In this document: piece by piece, positions 35,084 through 46,412 of the stretch
Position numbering within the stretch: the stretch's first letter is position 1
Layout: each line of letters begins with the position of its first letter
Assembly: GCA_023974075.1 (NCBI GenBank)
Contig: JAMFTG010000494.1
Location: 45,001-109,000 of the forward strand
From: Chaenocephalus aceratus
Taxonomy: Eukaryota > Chordata > Actinopteri > Perciformes > Channichthyidae
Reading direction: 5' to 3'
DNA: 64,000 nucleotides
The notes under the pieces: model-generated
Told to the model about the DNA's origin: nothing
The model's input: the letters and a program-made list of their open reading frames with translations, nothing else
Databases searched by the model: none
Program-made: the position numbers and the translations under genes

Positions 35084-36880
35084 ACCACCTTACATGCAAG
35101 ATGCATCACAAGGTGCTTTGCAGAGCAAGATAAGATACACAAACCTGCAATGAATAAAAATAAAGTAAGAAACATAATTAAAAAAAGTTAAAAGAAAACC
35201 GATAATCAGAATACCTTTTAAAAACATGAACAGTGATACCACTACAATTACCCCAAATAAAAACCAAATAAAAAAGATAGGTCGTTAAATTACGTACACA
35301 AAATTCCAAGGGAGTTTGCTGTTCTAATATCCAAGGGACATATCCAAGCCATATCTAGGAGCTTATATTACTTAATAGTTATCCATTTATGTTATTGTTG
35401 TTTTTTGTCCATAGTAAATCTTCCTTTTAATTCTTACTTAAGTTTATCAAATAAGTTGCACTATGCCTCTGTTTTTGTAATGGCAGCCTTTGGGCACCGG
35501 GGGATGGGAGACCTGCTCATTATACATCTGGGATACAGGTGGTAGTGCGCAGCTCACCCGGTAGGCCAATGGTTTTTTTACCATCGGGTAAGAACGAAGA
35601 AAAATGCTTGATATGTGTATAAATAAATTGCACTAAAACGACTTTTGCTCGGACCTTGATTCTTACCCATGCGTAAGATTCGCTGACGGGTGCCTCAACT
35701 TTGCTTTGAGTTATTTTTCTTTCTTATATTTTTATGATTTTGGCCGCTTTAGGATTTCTTATGAAATACTTTTAAAAGACAGGCATTGGAGTATCTGAGT
35801 GTCCTTGTAGGGTTATAAAAATGAAAGGCAGTGACTCACTGATGTGACCTTTTGAACCTGTGACCTCTCTATCATTGGTTGCTTGGCATGTACAAACTAG
35901 AGCTTATTCAACCACGTCGTGTGATTCTCTCCGGTTGACAGTGTTATCTTAATTCCTATAAAAGTAAACAGTCCTCGAGCAGCAGGAGTAGGAGAAGTCA
36001 TCACCGGTGAATTCAGTGGTCTCGCCCTTAATGGCCCACTTTAAAGCTTATTTCCTCTTATGTCTTCCGAGTCCTCTGTTGAAATAGGCTGTGATTGTGT
36101 TAGAAAACCGCTCTCTGTTTTTACGGCTGACGTTTTATCGAGGTGCTGCTTGGTTAATCCAATGGAGGGATGACGGTGCGGGCCTAATGACTCAGAAAAT
36201 AGATTTTTGCTGTTTTACTGTGATTATTTTAGAGCAAATGATTGGAAATTGCATCGCACACTAGTTTATTTTCTCAAAGGAAGTGACTGCATGTATTTAA
36301 TAGAAGTGACTGCTGCACAAAATGACATTTTTCTCCTATTGAGCCGTTATATGTATTTGCAGTCTATATGTGGATGTCTGTGCATCATTCCTGTCATATT
36401 GGAGTAATCGTAATTACGAGTGTATGAACTGTAACACTTCACTTGGATCTATCCAGCCTGTAACTCACTGATACAAGTGCCTCAAAAGAAAGCAAACAGA
36501 TGCCATTTCAACCATAGTTAATGGATATTGTGGGATATTGTTAGTGAACAGTATTTTAATTCTCATTAGACCAACTGTTATAATTCCCATCTCTACCATT
36601 TATCCCATAAGATGGAAACCTGCTGTTATATTTCTTGGCATGGATGTGTGGATTGCTACTTGGAGAGGTCCCAGTTCACCTCCTGGGCCCTGCCGTGGTG
36701 CCCTTGAGCAAGTCACGGACACACACAGCTCTCAGCGGTTCTTACAGAAATTGTATGCAATTTCTTTATCATTCAACACTTGCCAAAGAGACTCAAATTC
36801 ACTTTTAAACCTACATTGCCTAAAACCTGCTAGTATAAGCTTTATTTATAGCCTTTTCCTGTGGCACTTTTCCTGTGGCA
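35084..36880. other. Low-copy DNA, nothing recognised
   Basis: Mostly AT-rich single-copy-looking sequence. A 14-bp duplication (TTTTCCTGTGGCAC) occurs near 36855. Short open frames have no support. Confidence 0.3.
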
Positions 36881-37110
36881 CTTCTATAACGGTACACGTA
36901 CCCGTACCCAAATTATTCGGTACGGCCCCTTCGGTTCGGTACAACCTGTGTACCGAACGAATATAACATTAAACGTAAAAGTAATTTGCTCACATTGGGT
37001 TCAACGCGTTATAGGGCGACCAAGTCATTTCATTGGACGAGAGGCTTACTATGAGAGCTGGTCACAGGGATGCGTTCAAATTTAGTCTGTAATTTGAGGA
37101 ACTGGCAAAA

Positions 37111-37308
37111 ATGGCGAACGCAGATAAAGTTGAGCTCGAAAATTCTCCAGCATCATTGAAGTCTCCGGTTTGGGAACATTTTGGTTTCGCAGTTACGTAC
37201 AAGGATGACGGACAAAGACAGGTGGACCGAACCAAAGCTGTTGGTCGGCATTGTTCAACTAAAATTAGTTACGCGGCTGGCAATACATCAACTTGCACAC
37301 TCATTTGA
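37111..37308 (+). pseudogene. BED zinc finger fragment of hAT transposase
   Basis: Frame from ATG 37111 includes SPVWEHFGFAVTYKDDGQRQ then VGRHCSTKISYAAGNTSTC, the BED-finger pattern (aromatic W-x2-F, then Cys and the 'YAxGNTS' turn before the His pair). The first of the two zinc cysteines appears as Gly (VGRHC where VCRxC is expected), and the frame ends before the His pair can be read. The protein is inactive. Confidence 0.75.
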
Positions 37309-37452
37309 AAAGGCATCACCTGAACGTGAATATCACCGGTACCAAAAGACTGAAGTGCAAACCCAACTCCCGCTAGCATGTAAGCCTCCACCACTCGCAA
37401 AAGTTCAGACCGAGCCAAAGCTATTACAAACGCCAAATATCCTTATGTTGCC

Positions 37453-37590
37453 ATGTTAGCAAAGCGCTACTTGGCTGTATCGGCTACCTCTGTCCCTAGC
37501 GAGAGGGTGTTCTCCACAGCAGGAGACATTGCTAGTGCCAGCAGATCTGCCCTTTCGGCAAGCAATGTGGACAAGTTCATCTTTCTTTAA
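37453..37590 (+). pseudogene. hAT transposase C-terminal dimerisation fragment
   Basis: Reads LAKRYLAVSATSVPSERVFS, TAGDIASASRSALSASNVDK, FIFL and a stop. 'ATSVPSERVFSTAGDI' followed by R-S-L and 'NVD..IFL' is the signature of the hAT C-terminal dimerisation region. It lies only about 150 bp after the BED fragment, so most of the transposase is missing. Confidence 0.85.
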
Positions 37591-37892
37591 ACAACATGAA
37601 AATACAATGACAAGCAAGTCCTAATGTCAAACTGGCTGCTTAGGTGCTAGTACAGTAAAGTTCAAATACAGATTATTTCAGTTCATCGAAATGCTGCACC
37701 TTAATGTTTATTTTATTATATTTTGTATTTATTTGAGTGAATACATTATTCACAGTTTAATAATACAAAAAAATATATATATTTTATGTTTTTGTGATAA
37801 TTCTTTCTGCTGTACCGAAAACGTACCGAACCGTGACCTAAAAACCGAGGTACGTACCGAACCGAAATGTTTGTGAACCGTACACCCCTAAT

Positions 37893-38476
37893 TTCCTGGC
37901 ATGTTACCGGTAACCCCAACAAAAATGGTATAGAAATGGTTGTGAAAAGTAATCTCAATCAAGTCCTTGTGCAGAGACGCTTGCAGTTTTGAGCGCTGGG
38001 ACACTCGTCAATTAATTTGTGAGACGAAGCAATCAGAATATTCTATAAAACCATCAGATTATATTTCCCTCGTTGATGTGTCGATATGAAGGCCGAACAC
38101 ATGGAAATTGAACCGGGCTCTGTGGATTCCTTTGATTTTTAGAGGCTGCAACCTGACAGTGTGCAGTGAGCCGGTCCGTGATAATCTAAACTCGACCGCA
38201 GCCAATAACATACCACTTCGTCGCCCAATCAGAAATCCTTAATTGGCCACAGCGAGGACATTTGCATTTCTACAGCAAAGGGAAAGTGCTTAAAAGACAA
38301 AATAAAACGAGTTGACAAACATTATTTAATAAAAAGGCAAACACACAATACTATAATAGTCAAATCAATAAAGGTCCATAGTAACAAATAAGTAGCAGCA
38401 TTATAAAGGTAGGTTACACACACAAAGTAGTGACGTAGCAGCCATACGTAACATTAATTATTTGTAAAGAACACAT
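37893..38476. other. Non-coding DNA, nothing recognised
   Basis: No terminal repeats or supported exons seen. Confidence 0.3.
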
Positions 38477-38484
38477 GTATGTAT

Positions 38485-38780
38485 TAGGGTTGCCAGAAAC
38501 TGACCATGACCAAAATCGATTATTCGGCAGCCCTGGCGAATAATAATCGATTATTCGCCCCCGACCCCGGTGGTGTGACCAATGACCATTTACAATTATT
38601 AATACTATTACTATTATTAGCATATATATATTTATAAATATTTTGGTTGAAACTAAGCCAGGAAAAAAAAAAACATAAATAATTAAAAAAAAAAAAATTA
38701 AAAAAAAAAATCGATTTTTAAAAAATAATATTCGATTATGGAGACTGTAGCGAATAATTGAATAATCACTGGCATCCCTA
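38485..38780. mobile_element. hAT MITE, TAGGG-TTGCCAG family, copy 1
   Basis: Ends TAGGGTTGCCAGAAACTGAC and ACTGGCATCCCTA. Perfect 8-bp TSD GTATGTAT at 38477-38484 and 38781-38788. Interior is rich in ATCGATTATTCG motifs and poly-A. 296 bp. Two relatives lie at 51753-51945 and 56531-56728. Confidence 0.92.
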
Positions 38781-38788
38781 GTATGTAT

Positions 38789-39395
38789 GTGTGTATATAT
38801 ATATTATACAACACTGTTTTTATAGTCTGTATTAATGTACGTCTAAATGTCTGCCTAAAATGCCTTGTACAATCTCCGGCTTCATGACAGAAGTGCGAGA
38901 ACCAGAGGCTATATTTACAACTTTTATCAAATGTAGTTGAAGCTACAGGGAGTATGAGCAGTGCTACCGAACCCAGCAGGCGACACATTTACTAAGTGAT
39001 GTGATTCATTAAAACTGTCGCAGTCGCATTGATTCTATTAGGTTTGTGTCAGCAGCTGATTTAGCTCAGCATGGGATTGATTGAAAAATGTCCCGTTATT
39101 TAGTTTCTTCACTTTGCAGTGATTAATAAGCGCAGCAGGTCAACTTGTTGTACACGTTCACCAATCGTCTCTAACCTAGTTTCCTAGGAAAACACTGCCG
39201 TGGTCAAACAAAGGAAAGAATCACTCGCTGTGCCTCAATTTGGATTCTTCAAATCGTTGCTAGAATATGACGAGTTGGGCCGACTCCAAAGTTACCACTG
39301 TCAGGGGTTCCTTCACAAAAGGCCAATGGGGGAAACCTCCATGTGATGTTCTAATATTGAAGAAAATAATATCTGTAGCAAACAAACAAAACTTT
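38789..39395. other. Non-coding DNA, nothing recognised
   Basis: No repeats named; 39395-39440 resembles the dispersed block at 21950 (CTTCAGCTTGTGTTCCCCGC, AGACCTTATTTCA). Confidence 0.3.
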
Positions 39396-39507
39396 AAAAT
39401 CTCTTCAGCTTGTGTTCCCCGCAGACCTTATTTCAGGGTAATAACCAAAACACATAAAAGAAAACACTGACTTTTGAGACGAGGTGACCTGTGGTTAAAT
39501 AGGGACG

Positions 39508-39935
39508 GGTGGCGCAGTGGACTGTGCGTTGATCATCAGATCAAGGGGGCGTTGGGGAACTCCAGGTCGAAACCGCCCCCCGCCGCCACTGCGTCAGGCC
39601 GTGTGTCCTTGGGCAAGACAGTTCACCTGCATTTGCTCCTGTGGGTACTGTCCACAGTCCATGACCGTTACATGTGTGTAATGTGTTGTAAAGCGCCTTG
39701 ATGACTTCGAGGTGTGAAGATGGGCGGAGTGGCGCAGTGGGCTGTGCGTTGATCATCAGATCAAGTGGGTGTTGGGGAACACCAGTTTCGAAACCCGCGT
39801 CTGTAAAAGCCGCTGTGTCCTTGGGCAAGACACTTCACCTGAATGTATGATATGTGTGTAATGTTGTATTTGTTAAAGCGCTCCTATGAGCATCTGGAAA
39901 ATATGGAATTAGTATTATTATTAAACTAATTTCAT
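39508..39935 (+). mobile_element. Dimeric tRNA-derived SINE
   Basis: Two head-to-tail units, starting at GGGTGGCGCAGTGGACTGTG (39508) and GAGTGGCGCAGTGGGCTGTG (39727). Each has an A-box (TGGCGCAGTGG) and a B-box (GGTCGAAACC, GTTTCGAAACC) of a tRNA-type pol III promoter, then CCTTGGGCAAGACACTTCAC, and an AAAGCGC-type tail with (TTA)n at 39915. It is a retroposon, not a tRNA gene: there is no acceptor-stem fold. Confidence 0.88.
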
Positions 39936-40655
39936 CGGTTTTTAAGACTCATTCCTGCATCTATATAGCTATTTTGTACCAAAGTAAAGGCTCTGAGTGC
40001 TTCTTTCCACCCCTGCCTTGCCCTGCCCCTCCTCTCTGAGAGTTTGAAAGTACTCTCCTGCTTTTGAATGTGCAGCTGCTCGCTGTGGGATGGATCAGTG
40101 GATTCATGACCCTGCGACCTCCTGCTGGACGGCTGTATGAGGGGTTCATGATGCTTGGACTTTTCATCTGTCCCGAGGCTCCCTGGTTATTTTCTCCTCT
40201 CCTCCTGCTGGCTGCTGCATTAAAAAGACCACCACCTGCCCCCTTTTTCATTCACTCCTTTTCCACATGAAAAGTTTCTTGATGATTCGAGGCTTGAAAA
40301 GAGCAGACTGAGTCTACAAAGTGTCTTTTCTGCATAAAACTCAGTCAAAGAAATATGAAATATGACTCAGACGACTGTTGTAGGCTCTGTAGTGATACCT
40401 GCCACACTGTATTTTTATTGTCATTCTAAATCAAAGGAACTTTTACAAAACCTGATTTTGCTACCGAAATAAATAAAGTATTCTGATTATTTGTCCGTAA
40501 AAATATTAATGACATATTTCCCTCAAATCATTAGGACTTAAAAATCCAAATTTATATATGAAGTATAGAGTGCTGCAGTGATTACTTTTTTTCTCTGGGC
40601 CGACCTTGAAATTAGCATCATGCCTCAATAAAATGCAATTAGATTTTAGCATTAT
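39936..40655. other. Non-coding DNA, nothing recognised
   Basis: No supported exon. GGTTTTTAAGACTCATTCCTG near 39940 is similar to phrases near 42345 and 48080, part of the dispersed 72-bp-array neighbourhood. Confidence 0.3.
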
Positions 40656-42205
40656 CAATGTTGGACTATAAAGGAACTACAGCACGGTCACATGACTTCA
40701 CGTGACCACCGCTAAGCTAAAGGTGGCTAATGTTGGGCTATAAAAGAACTACAGCCCGGTCACATAATAATAATAATAATTCCTTACAGCGCTTTTTCAA
40801 TGACTCAAAGCGCTTTACATATACACACATTACACATATATCATACATGCAATGGTCATGTGGACAATACCCACAGGAGCAAGTTCAGGTGAAGTGTCTT
40901 GCCCAAGGACACACCGGCTTTACAGACGCAGCAGCGGCGGGTTTCACCCCTTGATCTGATGATCATTGCACAGCGCACACACAGCCACACCGTCCATCTT
41001 CACGCCTCGAGGTCATCGACGCGCTTTTACAAGAACACATTTGTATTATACATGTACTGTGGACAATACCCACAGGAGCAAATCCGGGTGAAGTGTCTTG
41101 CCCAAGGACACAACGGCCTGACGCAGTGGGGGCGGGAGCGGGTTTCGAACTGGAGTTCCCCAGCACTCCCAATTGATCTGATGATCGGATGCACAGACCA
41201 CTGCGCCCACCCGTCCCACATGACTTCACGTCACCCACCGCTAAGCTAAAGGTGGCTAATGTTGGGCTATAAAGGAACTACAGCACGGTCACATGACTTC
41301 ACGTCACCACCGCTAAGCGAAAGGAGGCTAATGTTGGGCTATAAGGAACTACAGCACGGTCACATGACTTCACGATACCACCGCTAAGCCAAAGGCGCTA
41401 ATGTTGGGCTATAAAGGAACTACAGCACGGTCACATGACTTCATGTCACCACCGCTAAGCTAAAGGTGGCTAATGTTGGGCTATAAAGGAACTACAGCCC
41501 GGTCACATGACTTCACGATACCACCGCTAAGCTAAAGGAGGCTAATGTTGGGCTATAAAGGAACTACAGCCCGGTCACATGACTTCACGTCACCACCGCT
41601 AAGCTAAAGGAGGCTAATGTTGGGCTATAAAGGAACTACAGCACGGTCACATGACTTCACGATACCACCGCTAAGCTAAAGGTGGCTAATGTTGGGCTAT
41701 AAAGGAACTACAGCCCGGTCACATGACTTCACGATACCACCGCTAAGCTAAAGGAGGCTAATGTTGGGCTATAAAGGAACTACAAGCCCGGTCACATGAC
41801 TTCACGTCACCACCGCTAAGCTAAAGACGGCTAATGTTGGGCTATAAAAGAACTACAGCACGGTTCACATGACTTCACGTCACCACCGCTAAGCTAAAGG
41901 AGGCTAATGTTGGGCTATAAAGAACTACAGCACGGTCACATGACTTCACGTCACCACCGCTAAGCTAAAGGAGGCTAATGTTGGGCTATAAAGAACTACA
42001 GCACGGTCACATAACTTCACACGATACCACCGCTAAGCTAAAGGAGGCTAATGTTGGGCTATAAAGGAACTACAGCACGGTCACATGACTTCACGTCACC
42101 ACCGCTAAGCTAAAGGAGGCTAATGTTGGGCTATAAAAGAACTACAGCACGGTCCACATGACTTCACGTCACCACCGCTAAGCTAAAGACGGCTAATGTT
42201 CGACG
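40656..42205. repeat. 72-bp minisatellite, array 3 (about 15 copies, split)
   Basis: Copies of the 72-bp unit at 40660-40762 and 41218-42205, separated by the dimeric SINE. The right part contains many one-base insertions or deletions (CACCCACCGC, ATAAGGAACT, ACAAGCCCGG, CGGTTCACAT, GGTCCACATG) not seen in array 2. Ends in GTTCGACGTGATGACGATTA, the same exit as array 2. Confidence 0.94.
40763..41217 (-). mobile_element. Dimeric tRNA-derived SINE inside the 72-bp array
   Basis: The minus-strand reading starts GGGACGGGTGGGCGCAGTGG, with TTCGAAACC and CCTTGGGCAAGACACTTCAC in each of two units, and ends with (TTA)n (plus-strand ATAATAATAATAATAAT at 40765). Same family and same dimer structure as 39508-39935, opposite orientation. 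It interrupts a 72-bp unit, so it inserted after the array existed. Confidence 0.9.
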
Positions 42206-43540
42206 TGATGACGATTAGTCCTCTCATTTAGACACTTGTTAGCAAACCGCTTACTTAAAAGCTTCAGACATTCACCAGTGGGGTTTTAACAATAAACAAC
42301 ATTGACTTAAATGGTTGAAATACTGACTAATTTTGAGGTTTCGGGACTCATTCCTGCACCCCTCTTTAGTAGTGGTGTCAGCCCAGTGAGTTTGTAAATG
42401 AGGAGCTGCAGCATGTCCGTCAGCTGCTGATTCTTCACACAGAAACACTCCAGTGTGGGAAAAATCCTCTCAACATCTATTCTGGGAGTTGTTGTCTTTC
42501 TGCTTCTGTTGAGCCTCGCTCCCTCTCATCCCCACAGAAAGAGAGGAGGACAAAGATTATGCAAATCATGTTTCTTGGCGAACGCGTCGGCTGAACATGG
42601 CAGAGTACAGTTCGTGGTTCTGACACTCACTTAGTCAGAGAGGCAGCGTCTAATCACGGCTGTCACCCTCACGTCGGACGTGTTTGTTCCCCCCCTGTCT
42701 CGCTACGTCCTGATTGGCTGAGGTTTGGCAGGATGGGATTAATTAACTTCTAAGGCTCACTTGATTTCTGACACTGAGGCTTTGTAGAAGAAAAACAAAC
42801 AGCTTTTGACAGAGATCGATTTCCCTTCACTGTCGGCCATCTGTGAATCCAATGGGAAGCTTGTCTTTCTTTCTGATCTGCTACCTCTTGATTGAGTGGC
42901 AGTTATCCGTATCACATACAGTTTATGACTGTGAGATTCCCCATGTGTGTGTGTGTGTGTGTCTGCCTTGCTTGTATTCTCATAGCAACCTTACTTGCAT
43001 TTTGAGAAATTATATTTTTTAACAAGTGAATCAAACAAAAATAAAATCAATTTAATAAATCAACAAATCAGAAGAATGGAGGAACAAACAAAGAAAAAAC
43101 ATGGACATCAATTAATAACAGATATACCATTAATTATTATAGGTAAATGATTAGTCAACAAGTAACCATTGTGACTTGTGGCACATGACTTTGTTATATT
43201 ATGACTTGAATTTCTTTGTACAGTACGTTCATTCCTACATGGGCTATGTATGGAATTATAAATGACATTTTTTGTAGCTTTTCATAACAAGAGCACGCAC
43301 TCTCCATCCTTTTCCTGACCACATCTGCCAGGGATCTCATTGACATACTGTAACTGTAACAATCAATCAATCAATCAATAGGATACGGCTGTGTAGGCCT
43401 GAGGCCTTTTAGTCGCTCATAAATAAACAAGTAGATCACTGATTCTTTATTTACCATGGATGCTGGCAACAGTCACATAGTCCAAAGTGAAGATGATGTT
43501 TGACCAGTAATGGTCGAGAATGGTCGAACAATTTATTTAT
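42206..43540. other. Non-coding DNA with dispersed-repeat remnants
   Basis: 42206-42370 is a partial copy of the block after array 2 (CTCATTTAGACACTTGTTAG, CGGGACTCATTCCTGCACCC). A short (GT)n lies at 42943-42962. Nothing else recognised. Confidence 0.4.
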
Positions 43541-43985
43541 TTATTTATTCATTTGTTTAACAGGGACATTAATGAACATTTCTGTAAACGTGCCAGAGTT
43601 ACCCAAGAGGCTATTTTTCAATCTGTAGTCCCTGGACAGATTTTAAAAGACAACCTAAAACACATTTCATTTTAAACAATACATTTAAAACATGCAACAG
43701 ACATTACTGGGATACTTAAATAAAACAATTTAAAATACAGAACATTAAAACAAAACAAAAGAACATGTTAAAACACAGGCGGTGGGTTGGGTCAGTGTTG
43801 GCAGAGCTGATTCCTCACTAACCAGGTTTTGAGTTTTGATTTAAATGAAGTGAATGTGGTCTGGTCTCTGATTGGAGGTGGGATTGAGTTCCATTGCTGA
43901 GCAGCTTTAACAGCAAAGGAAAACTGACTGAAAGAACCTTTTCTGAGTGGAATGATGTAATTGGTGTTCAAATGTTATTCCGCTC
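43541..43985. mobile_element. Probable old retroposon fragment
   Basis: A (TTTA)n start followed by GTTTAACAGGGACATTAATG, ACCCAAGAGGCTATTTTTCA and ATTGAGTTCCATTGCTGAGC. The tail-like start and internal style suggest the minus-strand 3' end of a fish LINE or SINE, but I cannot name it. Confidence 0.35.
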
Positions 43986-44301
43986 GTTTGAGACGTTACA
44001 GTTCAGGTAATCCCCTAAATCAAGGATGTTGAGCCACGTCTCATATTTGACGATGCACAGCTGTATCAGCTGAAGTTTCAGATTTTAATTACGTGCTATC
44101 TTTACCTTGCAACACTTTCCTGATATCTAACATTACTGAAAGGTGTTGAATACAAAACACCTCTGTTCCTTTAATGGCGTTATTAAGTTATCTTCTTCTC
44201 TTCTCAGTAATTACAGAGCTGCTGATTCGCTCCGCTTATCGGACAGCTTCTCAGCAGAAAAGCGAGATTTAATTTGAGTTGAAATCTTTTTTTTTATCGA
44301 G

Positions 44302-44454
44302 GTGTCACCTCCATTGGAGCTCATTAAAACCTCTAACCATCTCAATCCAATAAAACCGGTCACTGCAGTCAGCCACTCGACAGGCTCTCAGTTTCCAGGA
44401 GCTAAGCTAAAGAAATCTGCTTCTGCAAGCACTAAAGTGTACATCACTATCAAG
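44302..44454 (+). CDS. Possible internal coding exon, unknown gene
   Basis: The interval follows a strong polypyrimidine tract ending AG (TCTTTTTTTTTATCGAG) and ends at a good donor (ATCAAG | GTATGTGC). It is exactly 51 codons, open, starting and ending in phase 0. The reading includes LELIKTSNHLNPIKPVTAVS and ends SASASTKVYITIK: hydrophilic, Ser/Lys-rich, like an unstructured part of a larger protein. I do not recognise it. Exon 46240-46412 may be from the same gene, but the joining phase does not fit directly, so another exon or a wrong border is possible. The frame could also be chance. Confidence 0.35.
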
Positions 44455-45078
44455 GTATGTGCACTCCTCAGGAGAACTTTGCCTTTTAGCTTTTACCTCC
44501 CAGTTAAAGTAAGGGCAGACGCATTCTTTACAGCAGTTTTTGTTTAATATAAACTCTACTTGTCGACAGCAATGAATACATCAAAGGCTCTGACTAAAAG
44601 TAAGAGACTCATCTGTTATCTGCTGTGTTCCCATTTACATACCACCAGAGGTAAAGCAGTGCCGATACCAGTGTTTCCGTTAGCTCGTGTTTACCAGACT
44701 TTGACCAGGAAAATCTCTGGAAGTCCGACTAATATAAATCTCTCCGATCATAATGTCCGGTAAAGAAAAGTCCCAAGACAAGACTGGACAAGATCTGTTT
44801 CCATTTCAGGTCTTGTCGGCCATAGTTCCCCTCTGTTAAGTTGGGGATAAGTTGTGTTCAAACAACCTTTGAACTATCGTATACCTCTCTATCATTTCCA
44901 TTTTTTCTTTTCTACAACCGTCTCTCCGTTGCTGATTTTCAGAATGAACCTTAACGGGCCTCTTTCCAACTAATGTGCGCCCTCTTGCAGTCAGCTGTGT
45001 TTCGTGCATCAATCTACACCGCGTGTTTTATGCATGCAAGTGTACTGTGACAGCTCGGACCAGAATACAGGAACATCG
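44455..45078. other. Putative intron with hAT remnant
   Basis: Includes a fragment starting CAGTGTTTCCGTTAGCTCGT at about 44672 and ending near 44762, related to the hAT element at 34239. Otherwise nothing recognised. Confidence 0.35.
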
Positions 45079-45086
45079 GTATTTAC

Positions 45087-46159
45087 TAGGGGTGTCACGG
45101 TTCACAGAAGTCACGGTTCGGTTCGTACCTCGGTTTTGGGCGTCACGGTTCGGTACGGGTTCGGTACAACAAAGAAAAGCAAAAAAAATCCCAAATTCAT
45201 TTTTTTTGTTGCTGTTATTTATTTGTAACAGTAGTGCAAGTTTTGGTATGAAAATAAGGAACTCTAACATTTGGAATCATTAACTGTATTACACAGTTAA
45301 AAACAAACCACAAACAGTAACACGCACACTCAGATGGCCATATTATTTATAATGGCTGATGTCAAACAAAAAGGTTCAATAAGCTGAACAACTAAAAAGT
45401 ATAAAATAAATAATAAGAAAGTGTTTCAATCACAATCAATAAAAGGCAATACAGAACTGTATAACATCTCCTGATTGCAAAATATAAAATAAATACAATG
45501 ATAAATATAAAACAAAATAAAATCTGTACCTTTAGGAGCAATGTCTAACACGTGTAATTAACTTGTGAGTGTGTGAGGCCATTACGCCTAAATAAAGGTG
45601 CTCAAGCTTTACTCTATTTTCAAGTTGTTCTTCAGAAAGATGAGTCTGTCTACGTTGTCAGCAGTGAGGGCAGATCTGTTGGCGGTAACTATGTCACCTG
45701 CCGTCGAGAAAGCCCTCTCGCTGGGGACTGAGACTGACTCGGAGGTGATTGAGCATGTTTGACGTGTTACCACTACATACCGCACCGCTGTCGAACAACG
45801 CCGACACACCGTCCTCGTCCGATCCACACCCCATCATTGTTGTAGTCCACAGGGAACCCGAAATGTTCCCACAGCTGATTTAAAAGAAGCAGGTGGGTCT
45901 TCTTGCTCCTGTGTGTTGTGTGAACTCGTCGTAGCAACTAACTTTTCTTCTTCATGTATTGTGTTCGTTTTGTTGTGTTTTGTTCTTGTTCTTCATTTAT
46001 TTATTTATTTACGGGCGGCTGGCTTTTAGGCGCAACACCGCCCCCTGGATTATATATAGTGTAATACTGCCCTCTCGTAAAAAAAGGCGTATTCGCCGTG
46101 TGACTGCATGTGTCGAACCGTGACGGTACGGGACGAATACGGATACCGTTACACCCCTA
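45087..46159 (-). mobile_element. hAT (BED-type) deletion derivative, perfect TSD
   Basis: Ends TAGGGGTGTCACGGTTCACA and ATACCGTTACACCCCTA with an exact 8-bp TSD GTATTTAC (45079-45086 and 46160-46167). 1,073 bp. The minus strand carries a BED-finger piece joined almost directly to the C-terminal dimerisation piece, so the catalytic core has been deleted. Relative of 36883-37892 (shared GGTTCGGTACG and CGTACCTCGG motifs). Confidence 0.93.
45609..45870 (-). pseudogene. Fused BED / C-terminal remnant of hAT transposase
   Basis: In one minus-strand frame (upstream part) one reads WEHFGFPVDYNNDGVW, the start of a BED finger. In the next frame VCRRCSTAVRYVVV continues the finger with its CxxC pair, and then SVPSERAFSTAGDIVTANRS, ALTADNVDRLIFLKNNL, the hAT C-terminus, ends at a stop near 45609. 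At least one frameshift separates the two parts. Only the ends of the transposase survive. Confidence 0.85.
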
Positions 46160-46239
46160 GTATTTACTGCTCATCATGATGTTGTTTATTCTGCGGCTAA
46201 TGAACAGCTGACAGCCGTCCTGTTTCCATGTGTGTACAG

Positions 46240-46412
46240 TGGGGATGTGTGTGTTATCGAGCCTGTGTCAGCTTCTTCTTATCTGCGGGGAAAAGTAGCT
46301 TCATCTCCCGCTGGGAGGATTACTCTGATTCCTACTGCAGAGCAAACTCCCCCAGCCTGTGTGGAAATATATCCTTTTCAGATCTGTGTTTTCCACCCAG
46401 GGGTGAGGAGAT
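46240..46412 (+). CDS. Possible internal coding exon, unknown gene
   Basis: Preceded by TGTTTCCATGTGTGTACAG and ended by CACCCAGGG | GTGAGGAG. In the frame starting with the second base it reads GDVCVIEPVSASSYLRGKVA, SSPAGRITLIPTAEQTPPAC, VEIYPFQICVFHPG, fully open. The first frame is open too (WGCVCYRACVSFF..), so coding is not proven. Composition (Pro/Ser/Val-rich) resembles the possible exon at 44302. I do not recognise the protein. The hAT element 45087-46159 lies just upstream, in what would be the intron. Confidence 0.3.

Larger units (their letters stand above)
36883..37892 (+). mobile_element. hAT (BED-type) internally deleted derivative
   Basis: Right end reads CGAACCGTGAC ... GTGAACCGTACACCCCTA; the left end (ATAACGGTACACGTACCCGT) carries similar motifs but is degenerate or truncated. 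Between them are a BED zinc-finger start and a hAT C-terminus with the catalytic middle deleted. No TSD could be matched. Confidence 0.75.

Noticed and set aside
36883..37892. Possible domesticated ZBED-type gene
   Set aside because: A first zinc Cys is replaced, frames are broken and the catalytic middle is missing, so it is a dead transposon derivative.
39508..39935. tRNA gene (A-box and B-box present)
   Set aside because: Two head-to-tail units with retroposon body and (TTA)n tail, and no cloverleaf fold: a SINE dimer.
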